Assembly: GCF_019145235.1 (NCBI RefSeq)
Contig: NZ_JAHSTV010000002.1
Coordinates: 124,001-188,000, forward strand
From: Pseudomonas farris
GTDB lineage: Bacteria; Pseudomonadota; Gammaproteobacteria; Pseudomonadales; Pseudomonadaceae
Direction of reading: 5' to 3'
Length of the DNA stretch: 64,000 bases
The notes under the pieces are model-generated. The model saw only the letters and a list, made by a program, of their open reading frames with translations, did no database searches and was not told the origin of the DNA. Made by a program: the position numbers and the translations under genes. Shown here in pieces: positions 34,652 to 43,105 of the stretch (position 1 is the first letter of the stretch; each line of letters opens with the position of its first letter).

Positions 34652-36205
34652 ATGCAGTTCTCTTCTTCGCAAAAAGATGTTTTCACAATAGCCGCCGTTT
34701 GCTTGGCCTCGCTGATGTTCGGCCTGGAAATCTCGAGCGTGCCGGCAATCCTGCCCACACTTGAATCGGTTCTGCGCAGCGATTTCAAAGATATGCAGTG
34801 GATCATGAATGCCTACACCATCGCCTGCACCACGGTGCTGATGGCCACCGGCACACTGGCGGATCGGTATGGGCGCAAGCGAGTGTTTGTCATTAGCCTG
34901 GTACTTTTCGGCATTACCTCACTGAGCTGTGGATGGGCACAAAGCACCAGTGTGTTGATCGCAAGCCGATTCCTGCAAGGTATGTCCGGTGGTGCCATGC
35001 TGATTTGTCAGGTGGCAGTGCTGTCTCACCGATTCCAGTCGGGAGCTGCGCGCGGTAAAGCTTTCAGTGCCTGGGGGATCGTGTTCGGCATCGGTCTGGG
35101 GTTCGGTCCGATTATCGGCGCAGCTATCGTGGCGTTGTCGAGTTGGGAATGGGTGTTCCTGGTGCATGCGCCAATTGCCGTGCTCGCGCTGGTGCTGGTG
35201 ATCGCCGGTGTCGATGAGTCACGCGACCCGCAGCGTCGCAGGCTGGATGTGCTGGGCATTATTTCGCTATCGCTGGCAGTGTTGGGTCTTTCCTGGTTCA
35301 TCACTCAGGGAGCGGGGCTGGGCTTCTCCAGTGGTTCGGCCATCGCCAGCCTGGTTGTGGCAATGGTCAGCTTCATTGTCTTTGTCATCGCACAGCGACG
35401 CTATGTCGATCCCATGTTCGACTTCTCGGTATTTCGCATCCGCCGCTTCTCGGGTGCCTTGCTAGGGTCGGCAGGCATGAACTTCAGCTTCTGGCCATTC
35501 ATGATCTACCTGCCGCTGTACTTTCAAAATAGCCTGGGCTACGCCAGTGTCGGCACCGGTCTGGCACTGCTGGCGTATACGCTGCCAACGCTGGTTATCC
35601 CTCCGTTGGGCGAACGGCTGGCGCTACGTTATCGACCTGACGTGGTGATTCCCGCAGGCTTGTTCATCATAGGTCTGGGCTTCCTGCTGATGAAATGGGG
35701 CAGCAGTGTCACGCATGCCAGCTGGCTGACGATGCTTCCTGGCTGCCTGATCGCCGGAATCGGACTGGGGTTGACCAATACGCCTGTCACCAATACCACC
35801 ACTGGATCGGTGCCCAGTGAGCGTGTAGGCATGGCATCGGGCATTGATATCAGCGCTCGTATGATCAGCCTTGCAATCAATATCGCGCTGATGGGATTCA
35901 TCCTGGTGGAAGGCATCCTGTCTTCCCTGCGCGAGCAGTTATCTGACTCCTCCGATGATGTTCAACTGAGGTTGCTGGCGGAGAATATTTCAGCCGGCAA
36001 CAACGCCATGTTGGCACAGACTGGCCAGGGCACTACGATTCCGGTCGATGTCGCCAACGCAGCGTTGGCCCATGGGTTTGGCTGGGTGATGCTGTATGGC
36101 GGTATTGCGGCATGGGTGCTAGTGGCGGCGAGCTGCCTGGTCTTTCACGCAACTGGGCCGTGCCAAGATGGCCGAGACCATGTGTCCAGCGAAAAGGCTG
36201 GTTAA
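34652..36205 (+). CDS. DHA2-type MFS efflux transporter
   Basis: A 517-residue transporter with about 14 hydrophobic helices, typical of the DHA2 (EmrB/QacA) group. It has LASLMFGLEISSVPAILPTL in helix 1, the loop motif GTLADRYGRKRVF between helices 2 and 3, and RFLQGMSGGAMLICQV in helix 4. The region after residue 190 is linked by extra helices. It probably exports a drug-like compound by proton antiport. GGAAG stands before start 34652; the frame from 34622 begins with a rare TTG and no ribosome site. Confidence 0.92.
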   Translation: MQFSSSQKDVFTIAAVCLASLMFGLEISSVPAILPTLESVLRSDFKDMQWIMNAYTIACTTVLMATGTLADRYGRKRVFVISLVLFGITSLSCGWAQSTSVLIASRFLQGMSGGAMLICQVAVLSHRFQSGAARGKAFSAWGIVFGIGLGFGPIIGAAIVALSSWEWVFLVHAPIAVLALVLVIAGVDESRDPQRRRLDVLGIISLSLAVLGLSWFITQGAGLGFSSGSAIASLVVAMVSFIVFVIAQRRYVDPMFDFSVFRIRRFSGALLGSAGMNFSFWPFMIYLPLYFQNSLGYASVGTGLALLAYTLPTLVIPPLGERLALRYRPDVVIPAGLFIIGLGFLLMKWGSSVTHASWLTMLPGCLIAGIGLGLTNTPVTNTTTGSVPSERVGMASGIDISARMISLAINIALMGFILVEGILSSLREQLSDSSDDVQLRLLAENISAGNNAMLAQTGQGTTIPVDVANAALAHGFGWVMLYGGIAAWVLVAASCLVFHATGPCQDGRDHVSSEKAG

Positions 36206-36344
36206 GACTCGAGCTCTTCGCAACGCCATGCTTGGAGCACAGTGTCGATTGCATTTGATCATGGCGGGCTCCTGCTATGGTTTATGTCGCCGGGTTTTAG
36301 CCAGCGACGCAACTTGATGCCCCCCAAGAGGAGTGCCAACCATC

Positions 36345-36743
36345 ATGAAGAAGATCGACCCAAAGGAAGACGAGGATGGAGGCTCTGCCTCTGAGCTGAT
36401 AGAGGCGAAAATCAAGGCACTGAGTGACTGGCGGGGCGAAACGCTTGCCCGCGTTCGAACGCTGATCAAGCAGGCCGACCCAGACGTGGTCGAGGAGTTG
36501 AAGTGGAGAGGAGTTCCAGTGTGGTCGCACGCCGGCATCATCTGCACCGGCGAGACGTACAAGAATGCCGTGAAGATGACCTTCGCCAAGGGCGCCGCGC
36601 TGGAGGACCTTTCAGGTCTGTTCAACGCCAGCCTCGAGGGCAACACCCGACGTGCCATCGATTTCCATGAGGGCGACAGGATTGATGAAGACGCGTTGAA
36701 GACGCTGATTCGTGCGGCGGTGGCGCTCAATACGTCGACGTAA
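36345..36743 (+). CDS. DUF1801-domain protein
   Basis: A 132-residue protein with the YdhG/DUF1801 fold: LSDWRGETLARVRTLIKQ, VVEELKWRGVPVWSHAG, KNAVKMTFAKGAAL and ALKTLIRAAVALN. Function of the family is unknown. The ATG at 36345 was chosen; AAGAGGAG lies about 11 bases upstream. A GTG at 36333 is possible but too close to that site. It stands alone. Confidence 0.85.
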   Translation: MKKIDPKEDEDGGSASELIEAKIKALSDWRGETLARVRTLIKQADPDVVEELKWRGVPVWSHAGIICTGETYKNAVKMTFAKGAALEDLSGLFNASLEGNTRRAIDFHEGDRIDEDALKTLIRAAVALNTST

Positions 36744-37066
36744 ATTGTTCTATACGGCTAACTGATCGACTCCAGAGCTCTCGAATAAAAAAATCGGCAC
36801 TGTTTAGATCGATTATTTCTTTCGGTTCTTTATATAGCGCTGGGTCGAATATCCGTAACTGCTAAAACCACGTCTTCGTTTTGATTCTGTCTGTGATGAA
36901 GGCGCTGTAGCCGCTATTACAGACGGCAGCGTACCGACCACGCCACTAAAGCGGTTTCAACATCAAAACCTGCTGCTCGGCCATCATCTTGTCGTCCCTT
37001 TGCCAGTCCTTAGAATCCGCCTCCATCAGCTTCGTCCAACTATCGAATCGCTTAGGGAGTTACACC
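36744..37066. other. 323-base leader region of the Met-rich gene
   Basis: No gene is seen. The right third holds a promoter-like pair and a ribosome site for the methionine-rich protein. Between 36780 and 36850 the sequence is rich in A and T. No strong hairpin or conserved operator was recognised by eye. Confidence 0.5.
36989..37016 (+). promoter_or_regulatory. sigma-70-like promoter of the Met-rich gene
   Basis: TTGTCG (36989-36994), a 16-base spacer and TAGAAT (37011-37016) lie about 50 bases before the start codon. AGGGAG at 37054-37059 is the ribosome site. Confidence 0.5.
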
Positions 37067-37579
37067 ATGATGAACGCCATGCAGATGCCAATGCCGATGA
37101 TGAACGCCAACATGCCGATGATGCCAATAATGGGCATGCCGATGATGATGGCGACCATGAGCTGCGAAATGATGGACGACGGCATGATGTGCAAAATGAT
37201 GCCGGCCGCTGGCATGGACATGGCCATGTTCAAGAACAGCGCTGAAATGATGCAGATGATGATGAACTGCGGCATGCCAATGATGATGCACTGCGGCAAC
37301 ATGAGCATGATGTGCATGTCCCAGGCGAGCATGGCCATGCCGATGATGAACATGATGATGCCCATGCCGATGATGGGCATGCCGATGCCGTCGATGAAGT
37401 GTGTGATGGAGTGCACGATGATGGCCGACTGCATGATGTGCAAAATCATGCCGATGGCCGGCATGAACATGGACATGATGAAAAGCTGCTGCGACTTGAT
37501 GATGAAAATGATGAACGATTGCAGCATGCCGATGATGATGAGCTGCAACGGCATGCCGCTGATGTGCTGCACCTGCTGA
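37067..37579 (+). CDS. methionine/cysteine-rich tandem-repeat protein
   Basis: A 170-residue protein in which 72 residues are Met and 16 are Cys by direct count. Residues 31-83 and 114-168 are imperfect copies of one unit, sharing blocks such as MMCKMMP/MMCKIMP, AGMDM/AGMNM, MMMNCGMPMMM/MMNDCSMPMMM. A Met-Pro-rich linker joins them. There is no signal peptide, so it is probably cytoplasmic. No domain is recognised. Soft-metal (Cu(I), Ag) binding or a sacrificial oxidant sink are two possible roles, both inference. The start at 37067 has AGGGAG before it, and an intrinsic terminator follows, so it is a single-gene unit. It is a genuine gene and not a sequence artefact, since the alternative frames encode low-complexity His runs on the other strand. 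Confidence 0.85.
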   Translation: MMNAMQMPMPMMNANMPMMPIMGMPMMMATMSCEMMDDGMMCKMMPAAGMDMAMFKNSAEMMQMMMNCGMPMMMHCGNMSMMCMSQASMAMPMMNMMMPMPMMGMPMPSMKCVMECTMMADCMMCKIMPMAGMNMDMMKSCCDLMMKMMNDCSMPMMMSCNGMPLMCCTC

Positions 37580-37594
37580 TCCCTGACAGGAGCA

Positions 37595-37635
37595 CAAAAA
37601 AGCCCCCGCGACCTTATGGTTACGGGGGCTTTTTC
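37595..37635 (+). terminator. intrinsic terminator after the Met-rich gene
   Basis: AAAAAAGCCCCCG and CGGGGGCTTTTT form a stem with a loop of about 14 bases and a T run on the plus strand, 15 bases after the stop codon. Confidence 0.88.
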
Positions 37636-37660
37636 ATTCCGGCAAACACCACATCCCCCC

Positions 37661-37750
37661 GTAGGAGCGAGGCTTGCCCGCGAAGGCGGAGTGTCAGCCA
37701 ATATTAATGTTGGATGGACTGGCCTCATCGCGGGCAAGCCCGCTCCCACA
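37661..37750. repeat. REP inverted pair (divergent variant)
   Basis: GTAGGAGCGAGGCTTGCCCG on the left and CGGGCAAGCCCGCTCCCAC on the right. The left arm carries changes against the standard arm. It lies directly before a second pair. Confidence 0.85.
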
Positions 37751-37795
37751 GGGATCTGGGTTGAGCGCGGTATTCGTGGGTAGCGGTAGTAAAAC

Positions 37796-37885
37796 TGTGG
37801 GAGCGGGCTTGCTCGCGAAGGCGGTGTGCCAGGCAACATTAATGTCGACTGACACTCCCTCTTCGCGAGCAAGCCCGCTCCCACA
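37796..37885. repeat. REP inverted pair
   Basis: Second copy in tandem with the one at 37661, with standard arms TGTGGGAGCGGGCTTGCTCG and its complement. Together the two fill the gap between the Met-rich gene and the convergent XRE gene. Confidence 0.9.
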
Positions 37886-37912
37886 TTGGATGTTCATTGC
37901 TCTTTCAGGTGT

Positions 37913-38560
37913 TTAATCCAGGCGTTCCGGATAGGTCACCACCAGATAAGCCACTGCCTCACTGTCCGCGGGGTTGCGGTAGCGGTGGGGCTGGTCGGCG
38001 TAGAACAGGATCGAGTCGCCGGTAGACAGCAGGTAGCGTTCATCGTTGACGCTGATTTCCAGTACACCCTGCGACACCACCAGGTTCTCCTGAACACCGG
38101 GGCCATGCCCCTCGCTGTGGTCTTCGCCCAAAGGGCTCAGGCGCAGTTCGTAAAATTCCGATTGGCGTGCCACATCAAACGGGAACAGGGCACGGCTGAT
38201 GAAGGCTCCGTTGGCGCTGACCAGGCGTTTGCTCTCACGTGCGGACAGCACGGCCACACCTTCAAAGGCTCGATGCTCAAGAAAGGCGGCCACCGAGACT
38301 TTCAGGCCTTTGGCAATTTTGCACAGCACTTTGATGGACGGCACGCTGCGTCCGGACTCGATCTGCGCCAGCATTGCCCGGCTCACACCGCATTGCCGGG
38401 CGAGCGCGTCGAGGGACAAGTGACGCTTGCCCCGCAGCCGTTGCAGGTTCTGTGCGACTCGCTCGCAGATCGGCTCTTCTTCCAGTGGCTCCAGATTATT
38501 CAAATCCGTCACGGGTTCGTCTGCGCTCGCCAGAAATCGCGAGGGTTGCTGCGCGTTCAT
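37913..38560 (-). CDS. XRE-cupin transcriptional regulator
   Basis: A 215-residue regulator: HTH_3 domain (about 30-90, LSLDALARQCGVSRAMLAQIE) and a C-terminal cupin (about 115-210, VQENLVVSQGVLEISVNDER, ILFYADQPHRYRNP). This layout is common for regulators of amino-acid or polyamine metabolism. The start at 38560 overlaps the stop of a small upstream gene by ATGA, which confirms it. It is convergent with the Met-rich gene; its target could be the molbindin and binding-protein genes divergent from it. Confidence 0.92.
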   Translation of the reverse strand: MNAQQPSRFLASADEPVTDLNNLEPLEEEPICERVAQNLQRLRGKRHLSLDALARQCGVSRAMLAQIESGRSVPSIKVLCKIAKGLKVSVAAFLEHRAFEGVAVLSARESKRLVSANGAFISRALFPFDVARQSEFYELRLSPLGEDHSEGHGPGVQENLVVSQGVLEISVNDERYLLSTGDSILFYADQPHRYRNPADSEAVAYLVVTYPERLD

Positions 38561-38718
38561 GCGTGTCGGGTCTCGGTCGAATGAGCGACCTGGACCCATT
38601 GATAAGCCTGTAAACCGGCGTTACGTGCATACATCTCCCACATGGCCCGTGCCCGTTGCTGAGCCTGTTTGCGTTTGCGGTAACTGGCGAAGTCGATGAG
38701 GTTGTCAGTCGGATTCAT
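38557..38718 (-). CDS. small conserved-looking ORF coupled to the XRE gene
   Basis: A 53-residue frame from ATG at 38718 (MNPTDNLIDFASYRKRKQAQ...) to TGA at 38557. It is basic and helical in the middle (KRKQAQQRARAMWEMYARN) and contains aromatic residues near the end (QAYQWVQVAHS). The stop overlaps the XRE start by ATGA, so both are translated as a coupled pair. No family was recognised; it could bind or modulate the regulator. The ribosome site is weak (GTGAAGTG). Confidence 0.65.
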   Translation of the reverse strand: MNPTDNLIDFASYRKRKQAQQRARAMWEMYARNAGLQAYQWVQVAHSTETRHA

Positions 38719-38949
38719 GGGGCACTTCACTGTGGTGATGAATGACGGGATGAGCTGAGAGTACGTGGATATTTTTATAACGATAAATACTGATTTTGTA
38801 TTTGTTAATTCGTTTTGGTTATTGAATTAATATTCAATAAAGGAATAAGCAGATAATTATATATTCATTTTGTTGTTAGTACGGGTGGTGCATTTTGAGG
38901 GTCTGCACATCCATGCGGATGCGCCCGACATCAGACAGGAAGCCTCATC

Positions 38950-39165
38950 ATGACCATCAAAGCGATCAACGTCCGGAACCAGTTCAAGGGTGTCATCAAG
39001 GAAATAGTAGAGGGCGAAGTGGTGTCTGAAATCGACGTGCAAACCGCTTCCGGGATCGTCACCTCGGTGATTACTACCCGTTCGGTGCGCGACCTTGAAT
39101 TGAAAGTGGGGAGCGAGGTGATTGCCTTCGTCAAATCCACCGAGGTGTCGATCGCCAAGCTCTGA
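38950..39165 (+). CDS. molbindin-like TOBE-domain protein
   Basis: A 71-residue single TOBE domain of the molbindin type: NVRNQFKGVIKEIVEGEVVS, then SGIVTSVITTRSV and VGSEVIAFVKSTEVSIAKL. Such proteins bind molybdate or tungstate and store or buffer it in the cytoplasm. AGGAAG precedes the start. The upstream 200 bases are very rich in A and T and lie between this gene and the divergent small ORF/XRE pair. Confidence 0.93.
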   Translation: MTIKAINVRNQFKGVIKEIVEGEVVSEIDVQTASGIVTSVITTRSVRDLELKVGSEVIAFVKSTEVSIAKL

Positions 39166-39189
39166 AATTGAAATTTGAGCGACGAAAAT

Positions 39190-39283
39190 CCTGTGGGAGC
39201 GTGGCTTGCCCGCGAAGAATGCACCGCAGTTTTTCAGGTATTACGCGTCATCGTTCTTCGCGGGCAAGCCACGCTCCCACAGG
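39190..39283. repeat. REP-like inverted pair, perfect 30-base arms
   Basis: Each arm contains GTGGGAGCGTGGCTTGCCCG; the two arms match over 30 bases without mismatch across a 34-base spacer. It is a variant of the REP family with an extra T after GGGAGCG. It sits 24 bases after the molbindin gene. Confidence 0.92.
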
Positions 39284-39338
39284 TTCTACGTTTTGACTTA
39301 CCGGCATTGTGCTCACCTTCCATAACGTTGAGGTTTTC

Positions 39339-40358
39339 ATGGCGACTCCCTTGAAGCGCTCCGCATTAACACTGTTGGCAGCCTCCGTGGCTGCGGTGAG
39401 TGCGTTACTCAGCCCCGGCGTTCAGGCTGAAGGCAAAATCAGCATTGCCCAGCAATTTGGTATCGGTTACCTGATCCTGGATGTGGTGCGCGATCAGCAG
39501 CTCATCGAGAAGCATGGCAAGGAGCAGGGCCTCGACATCGAGGTCGACTGGAACAGCATTTCGGGTGCCACGGCGATGAACGAGGCATTGTTGGCCGGTG
39601 CGCTGGATGTGGTGTCGGCAGGCGTGCCGCCGATGCTGACGATCTGGGACCGGACCAAGGGCAAACAAAACGTCAAGGCCATCGCCTCGCTGGGGTCGAT
39701 GCCCAATTACCTGCTGACCAATAATCCGAACGTAAAAAGCCTCAAGGACTTCACCGTAAAGGACCGCATCGCGGTGCCGGCGGCAGGGGTAGGTTTCCAG
39801 TCGCGCACTTTACAAATCGAAACGGCGAAACAGTTTGGCGCGCAAAACTTCAAAAAGTTTGACGACATCTCGATCAGCCTCGCCCACCCGGATGCGACGT
39901 CGGCGCTGATTGCCGGCGGTTCGGAGATCAACTCACATTTCTCCAGTCCGCCGTTCCAGTACCAGGAGCTGCAGAGTCCCAACGTGCACAAGGTGCTGAG
40001 TTCCTACGACGTGTTGGGTGGCCAGGCCACGTTTAACGTGCTGTACACCACCGAGAAATTCCACGACGAAAATCCGAAAACCTACAAGGCGTTCTACGGG
40101 GCACTCGCCGAGGCCGAGAAAATAATCAAGGCCGATAAGCCCGCAGCGGCCCAAACCTATATCCGGGTGGAGCAATCGAAGCTGGCGCTGCCACTGGTTG
40201 AGAAAATCGTCGCCGACCCTGAAATCGACTTTACCGTCGTGCCCCAGCGCACCTTCATCTACGCCGAGAAACTCCAGGAACTCGGTGTGCTGAAAAACAA
40301 GGCTGCCAGCTGGAAGGATTACTTCTTTGAAGAAGCACACAGCAGCGAGGGGAGCTGA
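39339..40358 (+). CDS. NMT1/SsuA-like periplasmic binding protein
   Basis: A 339-residue binding protein with a signal peptide (LKRSALTLLAASVAAVSALL, cleavage after VQA). It belongs to the NitT/TauT/SsuA group: KISIAQQFGIGYLILDVV, DVVSAGVPPMLTIWDRT, DRIAVPAAGVGFQSRTL, HPDATSALIAGGSEINSHFS. The group binds nitrate, taurine, alkanesulfonates or thiamine precursors. No permease gene is adjacent. Start 39339 has GAGGT upstream. It stands near a molbindin gene and a sulfur-metabolism operon, so a sulfonate-type ligand is plausible but not shown. Confidence 0.9.
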   Translation: MATPLKRSALTLLAASVAAVSALLSPGVQAEGKISIAQQFGIGYLILDVVRDQQLIEKHGKEQGLDIEVDWNSISGATAMNEALLAGALDVVSAGVPPMLTIWDRTKGKQNVKAIASLGSMPNYLLTNNPNVKSLKDFTVKDRIAVPAAGVGFQSRTLQIETAKQFGAQNFKKFDDISISLAHPDATSALIAGGSEINSHFSSPPFQYQELQSPNVHKVLSSYDVLGGQATFNVLYTTEKFHDENPKTYKAFYGALAEAEKIIKADKPAAAQTYIRVEQSKLALPLVEKIVADPEIDFTVVPQRTFIYAEKLQELGVLKNKAASWKDYFFEEAHSSEGS

Positions 40359-40363
40359 GCGGC

Positions 40364-41224
40364 TCAGAGCCCCCGACTGCTCCTGATCAACTCATAGGCC
40401 CGACGCACCAGCGGATTTACGGTGTTGGGCCGAATCCACAAGTGGTAGGTCACGTCCGGCAGTCGTGGCAGGCCATCGGTTTCGCCGAGTACGCGCATAT
40501 CCGGGCCGAGCATTTCCATGCTTCTGGGCGTGACGCCCAACCCGGCGCGCGTCGCGGCCTTGATGCCAATCAGGTTCGAGGCCAGATAAGCCTGGCGCCA
40601 GGGAATGTTTGCGCGTTCCAGGGCTTCCAGCGCATAGCGGCGATAGATGCTTGGCTCGTCCACCAGAATCAGCGGCAAGGGCTCGCCGGGTGTATGGATG
40701 TACTGCGCCGAGCAGATCCACCACACCGGCGAGGTGCGCAAGGCAAAGCCTTCGAGCGCCGGGTCTTCGCGAGTGGAAATCACCATGTCGACCTTGCCCC
40801 GGTGCAGGTCATCCATCAAAAACGGACTGCGGCCGACATCGATCTCCAGGCGCAAACGAGGGGCCGATCGGGCGATGTGGCTGAGGATCGGCGGCAGGAT
40901 GGTGTCGGCAATGTCATGGGGCGATCCGATGCGCAATACACCGCTCAAGCTGCTTTCACGCAGGGAGTTCAGCGCATCGTCGTTGAGCGAGAGCATCTGC
41001 CGTGCATGCCGAAGTAACTGCAAACCGGCTTCGGTGAGTTGTTTCTGTCGCCCGCGCTTCTCGAACAGACTCACCCCGACTTGTTGTTCCAGGCGTTGCA
41101 TGTGTTGGGTGACCGACGATTGCGTGCGGGCCAGTTGCGCGCCGGCCTCGGCAAAACTGTGGTGATCGACCACGGCAATGAAGGTGCGCAGTAGTTCGAG
41201 ATCGAGGGTAGGTGAGGTCGACAT
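40364..41224 (-). CDS. LysR-family regulator of the sulfur/amino-acid operon
   Basis: A 286-residue LysR-type regulator: helix-turn-helix (SFAEAGAQLARTQSSVTQHM) and effector domain. It is divergent from the ABC importer operon beginning at 41476 and convergent with the SsuA-like gene, 5 bases from its stop. A 27-base dyad lies just upstream. The ATG at 41224 was chosen over 41230 because GGGA stands at a proper distance. Confidence 0.92.
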   Translation of the reverse strand: MSTSPTLDLELLRTFIAVVDHHSFAEAGAQLARTQSSVTQHMQRLEQQVGVSLFEKRGRQKQLTEAGLQLLRHARQMLSLNDDALNSLRESSLSGVLRIGSPHDIADTILPPILSHIARSAPRLRLEIDVGRSPFLMDDLHRGKVDMVISTREDPALEGFALRTSPVWWICSAQYIHTPGEPLPLILVDEPSIYRRYALEALERANIPWRQAYLASNLIGIKAATRAGLGVTPRSMEMLGPDMRVLGETDGLPRLPDVTYHLWIRPNTVNPLVRRAYELIRSSRGL

Positions 41225-41260
41225 GGTCATTCCCGAGGCTGTTTTTATATCAGTGCTGCA

Positions 41261-41287
41261 AACATAAACATTACATTTGTTTATGTT
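41261..41287. promoter_or_regulatory. perfect dyad, probable LysR operator
   Basis: AACATAAAC and GTTTATGTT are perfect 9-base arms around a 9-base spacer. The dyad lies 37 bases before the LysR start codon and about 190 bases before the ABC operon. It has the size and A/T character of a LysR-type site. Confidence 0.65.
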
Positions 41288-41475
41288 ATTTGGCGATATT
41301 TTAGTGTTTGTGTCACATGCTCCAGTAATTACTGGGGTTAATAAGATTGCCGCTTAGCGTCAACACGGCAAGTTATAACGATATTAGATATTTGAATTTC
41401 CGTTACGCCAACGCTGTACCTAGGATGCCCTCACATCAGGTCGGGGGACGCCGATCATTTCATGAGGGGAAATCC

Positions 41476-42318
41476 ATGTTGCTTGAGCGCTCACCTGTAA
41501 AACGATTGTTGCCTGCCATGCTGGGTGCCTTGATCTCATTGGCCGCCAGTGCCGGTGCTCAGGCTGATGCCACCCTGGACAAGATCCAGCAACGCCATGT
41601 GCTGACAGTGGGGGTTGTACTGTCTGGCGGTCCCTTTGGCAGTATCGATCCGGGTACCCAGAAACCACGGGGTTTGAACGTCGATCTCGCTCAGGAACTG
41701 GGACGGCAATTGGGCGCCGAGGTGCAACTGGTGCCGGTATTGCCAGCCAACCGCGTGCAGTTTTTGCAGCAGGGCAAAGTTGATCTGCTGATCGCCAACA
41801 TGGAATGGACGGCCGAACGCGGCGAGATTCTCGGTTTTGTGCCGACACCGTTCTACCGCGTCGGCGGCTCCGCGGCGCTGCTCAAGGACAGCAAGATCAC
41901 CCGCTGGGAAGACCTCAAAGGCCAACCCGTTTGCACCTCCCAGGGCAGCAGCTACATCAAGCCGCTCACCGAGTTGGGCGTCGAGATCAAGGCCTTCAAG
42001 AGCTCGTCGGAATCCCTGCTCGCGCTGCGTGGCAACAACTGCGTCGCGGCGGTGCATGACGCCACGCTGATCAACCCGTTGATCGCCGACAACGCCGAAT
42101 GGCAGGGCTATCGCGCGCTCAGTCCGGAACTCAACCCGGCTCCCTCAGTGATTTGGACCCGACTTGGCGAACGCGATACCCAGGCCCGGCTCGACCCGAT
42201 CGTCAAGGAACTGCATCGCAGCGGTTGGCTGATCGAAGCCCAGACCCGCAACCGCATCACCCCCGCGTCACCGGCCTTGGTGGATTTACAGAAACAGTTC
42301 CAGGCCAACGGCGCCTGA
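41476..42318 (+). CDS. amino-acid ABC importer, binding protein
   Basis: A 280-residue periplasmic binding protein of the SBP_bac_3 family with a signal peptide (VKRLLPAMLGALISLAASAGA). Typical segments are VLTVGVVLSGGPFG, GLNVDLAQELGRQLGAEVQL, VDLLIANMEWTAERGEILGF and the PVCTSQGSSYIKPLTELG region. It would deliver a polar amino acid, probably sulfur-containing given the operon, to the two permeases encoded next. GAGGGG precedes the start; the frame from 41347 lacks one. Confidence 0.92.
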   Translation: MLLERSPVKRLLPAMLGALISLAASAGAQADATLDKIQQRHVLTVGVVLSGGPFGSIDPGTQKPRGLNVDLAQELGRQLGAEVQLVPVLPANRVQFLQQGKVDLLIANMEWTAERGEILGFVPTPFYRVGGSAALLKDSKITRWEDLKGQPVCTSQGSSYIKPLTELGVEIKAFKSSSESLLALRGNNCVAAVHDATLINPLIADNAEWQGYRALSPELNPAPSVIWTRLGERDTQARLDPIVKELHRSGWLIEAQTRNRITPASPALVDLQKQFQANGA

Positions 42319-42382
42319 CCGGTTCACCTCATCGTTTCAATAGGTCGCCGACGGGCTCGGCGGTCGTTCAAGGAATCACTGG

Positions 42383-43105
42383 ATGGAACTGTTCGTCCAC
42401 TGGGCCGCCGGGTTCGGCCTGAATTACGGTTTTCTGCTGGACGCCTATCAGCGCGGAACCCTGGAGCAGGGCGCGCTGACCACGGTGCTGCTGTGCCTGT
42501 TCACCATCGTCGGCAGTCTGCTGGCGGGTGTCGGGTTGGCGGCGATGTTGACCTCGGGCAAACCCTGGCTGGCGAAACCTGCGCGGGTGTTTGTCGAAGT
42601 CACCCGTAACACACCGACGCTGGTGCAGCTGTATTGCGCGTTCCTGGTGCTGAATATGCTGCTGACCCAGGCCGTCGGCGCGGCCAACCCGCTGACGCCG
42701 TTCGCCTGGGTGGTGATCGTGATCTCGCTGCACAAGGGGGCGTTCCATGCCGAAGCCTTGCGCGCCGGCATCGAAGCCGTGCCTGCGGTGACGATGGAGG
42801 CGGCCAGTTCGCTGGCGTTCAGCAGCCGCCAGTTGTTGTGGAATGTGCAACTGCCGCTGGCCTTGCGCTTCGCCTTGCCATCGCTGATCAACAACCTGAT
42901 CGACCTGGTGAAAATGACCGCCGTCGCCTCGGCAATTGCCGTCGGCGATATCACCTACGCGGCGATCATGATCTGGACCCAGAGCGATAACGTGCTGGAG
43001 TTGATGATTCTGATCTTGACGTTTTTCGGTCTGCTGAGTTTTACCGTCAATTGTGTGGGACGCCTGCTCGAAGCGCGCCTGAGGATGCCCGGCTATGGCC
43101 ATTGA
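42383..43105 (+). CDS. amino-acid ABC importer, permease 1
   Basis: A 240-residue inner-membrane permease of the HisM/GlnP type with about five helices. The family signature lies at EALRAGIEAVPAVTMEAASS, where the Glu-Ala-Ala loop contacts the ATPase. It begins 64 bases after the binding-protein gene, with AAGGA before its start, and overlaps the next permease by 11 bases. Confidence 0.93.
   Translation: MELFVHWAAGFGLNYGFLLDAYQRGTLEQGALTTVLLCLFTIVGSLLAGVGLAAMLTSGKPWLAKPARVFVEVTRNTPTLVQLYCAFLVLNMLLTQAVGAANPLTPFAWVVIVISLHKGAFHAEALRAGIEAVPAVTMEAASSLAFSSRQLLWNVQLPLALRFALPSLINNLIDLVKMTAVASAIAVGDITYAAIMIWTQSDNVLELMILILTFFGLLSFTVNCVGRLLEARLRMPGYGH

Noticed and set aside
37052..37597. Histidine-rich antisense frame (and an Ile/Met-rich one at 37060-37884)
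   Set aside because: These are by-products of the ATG-rich codons of the Met-rich gene. That gene has the ribosome site, promoter and terminator on its own strand.
37661..37885. Regular repeats that could suggest a CRISPR array
   Set aside because: They are two REP inverted pairs with palindromic arms and unequal spacers. There are no direct repeats with unique spacers and no cas genes.
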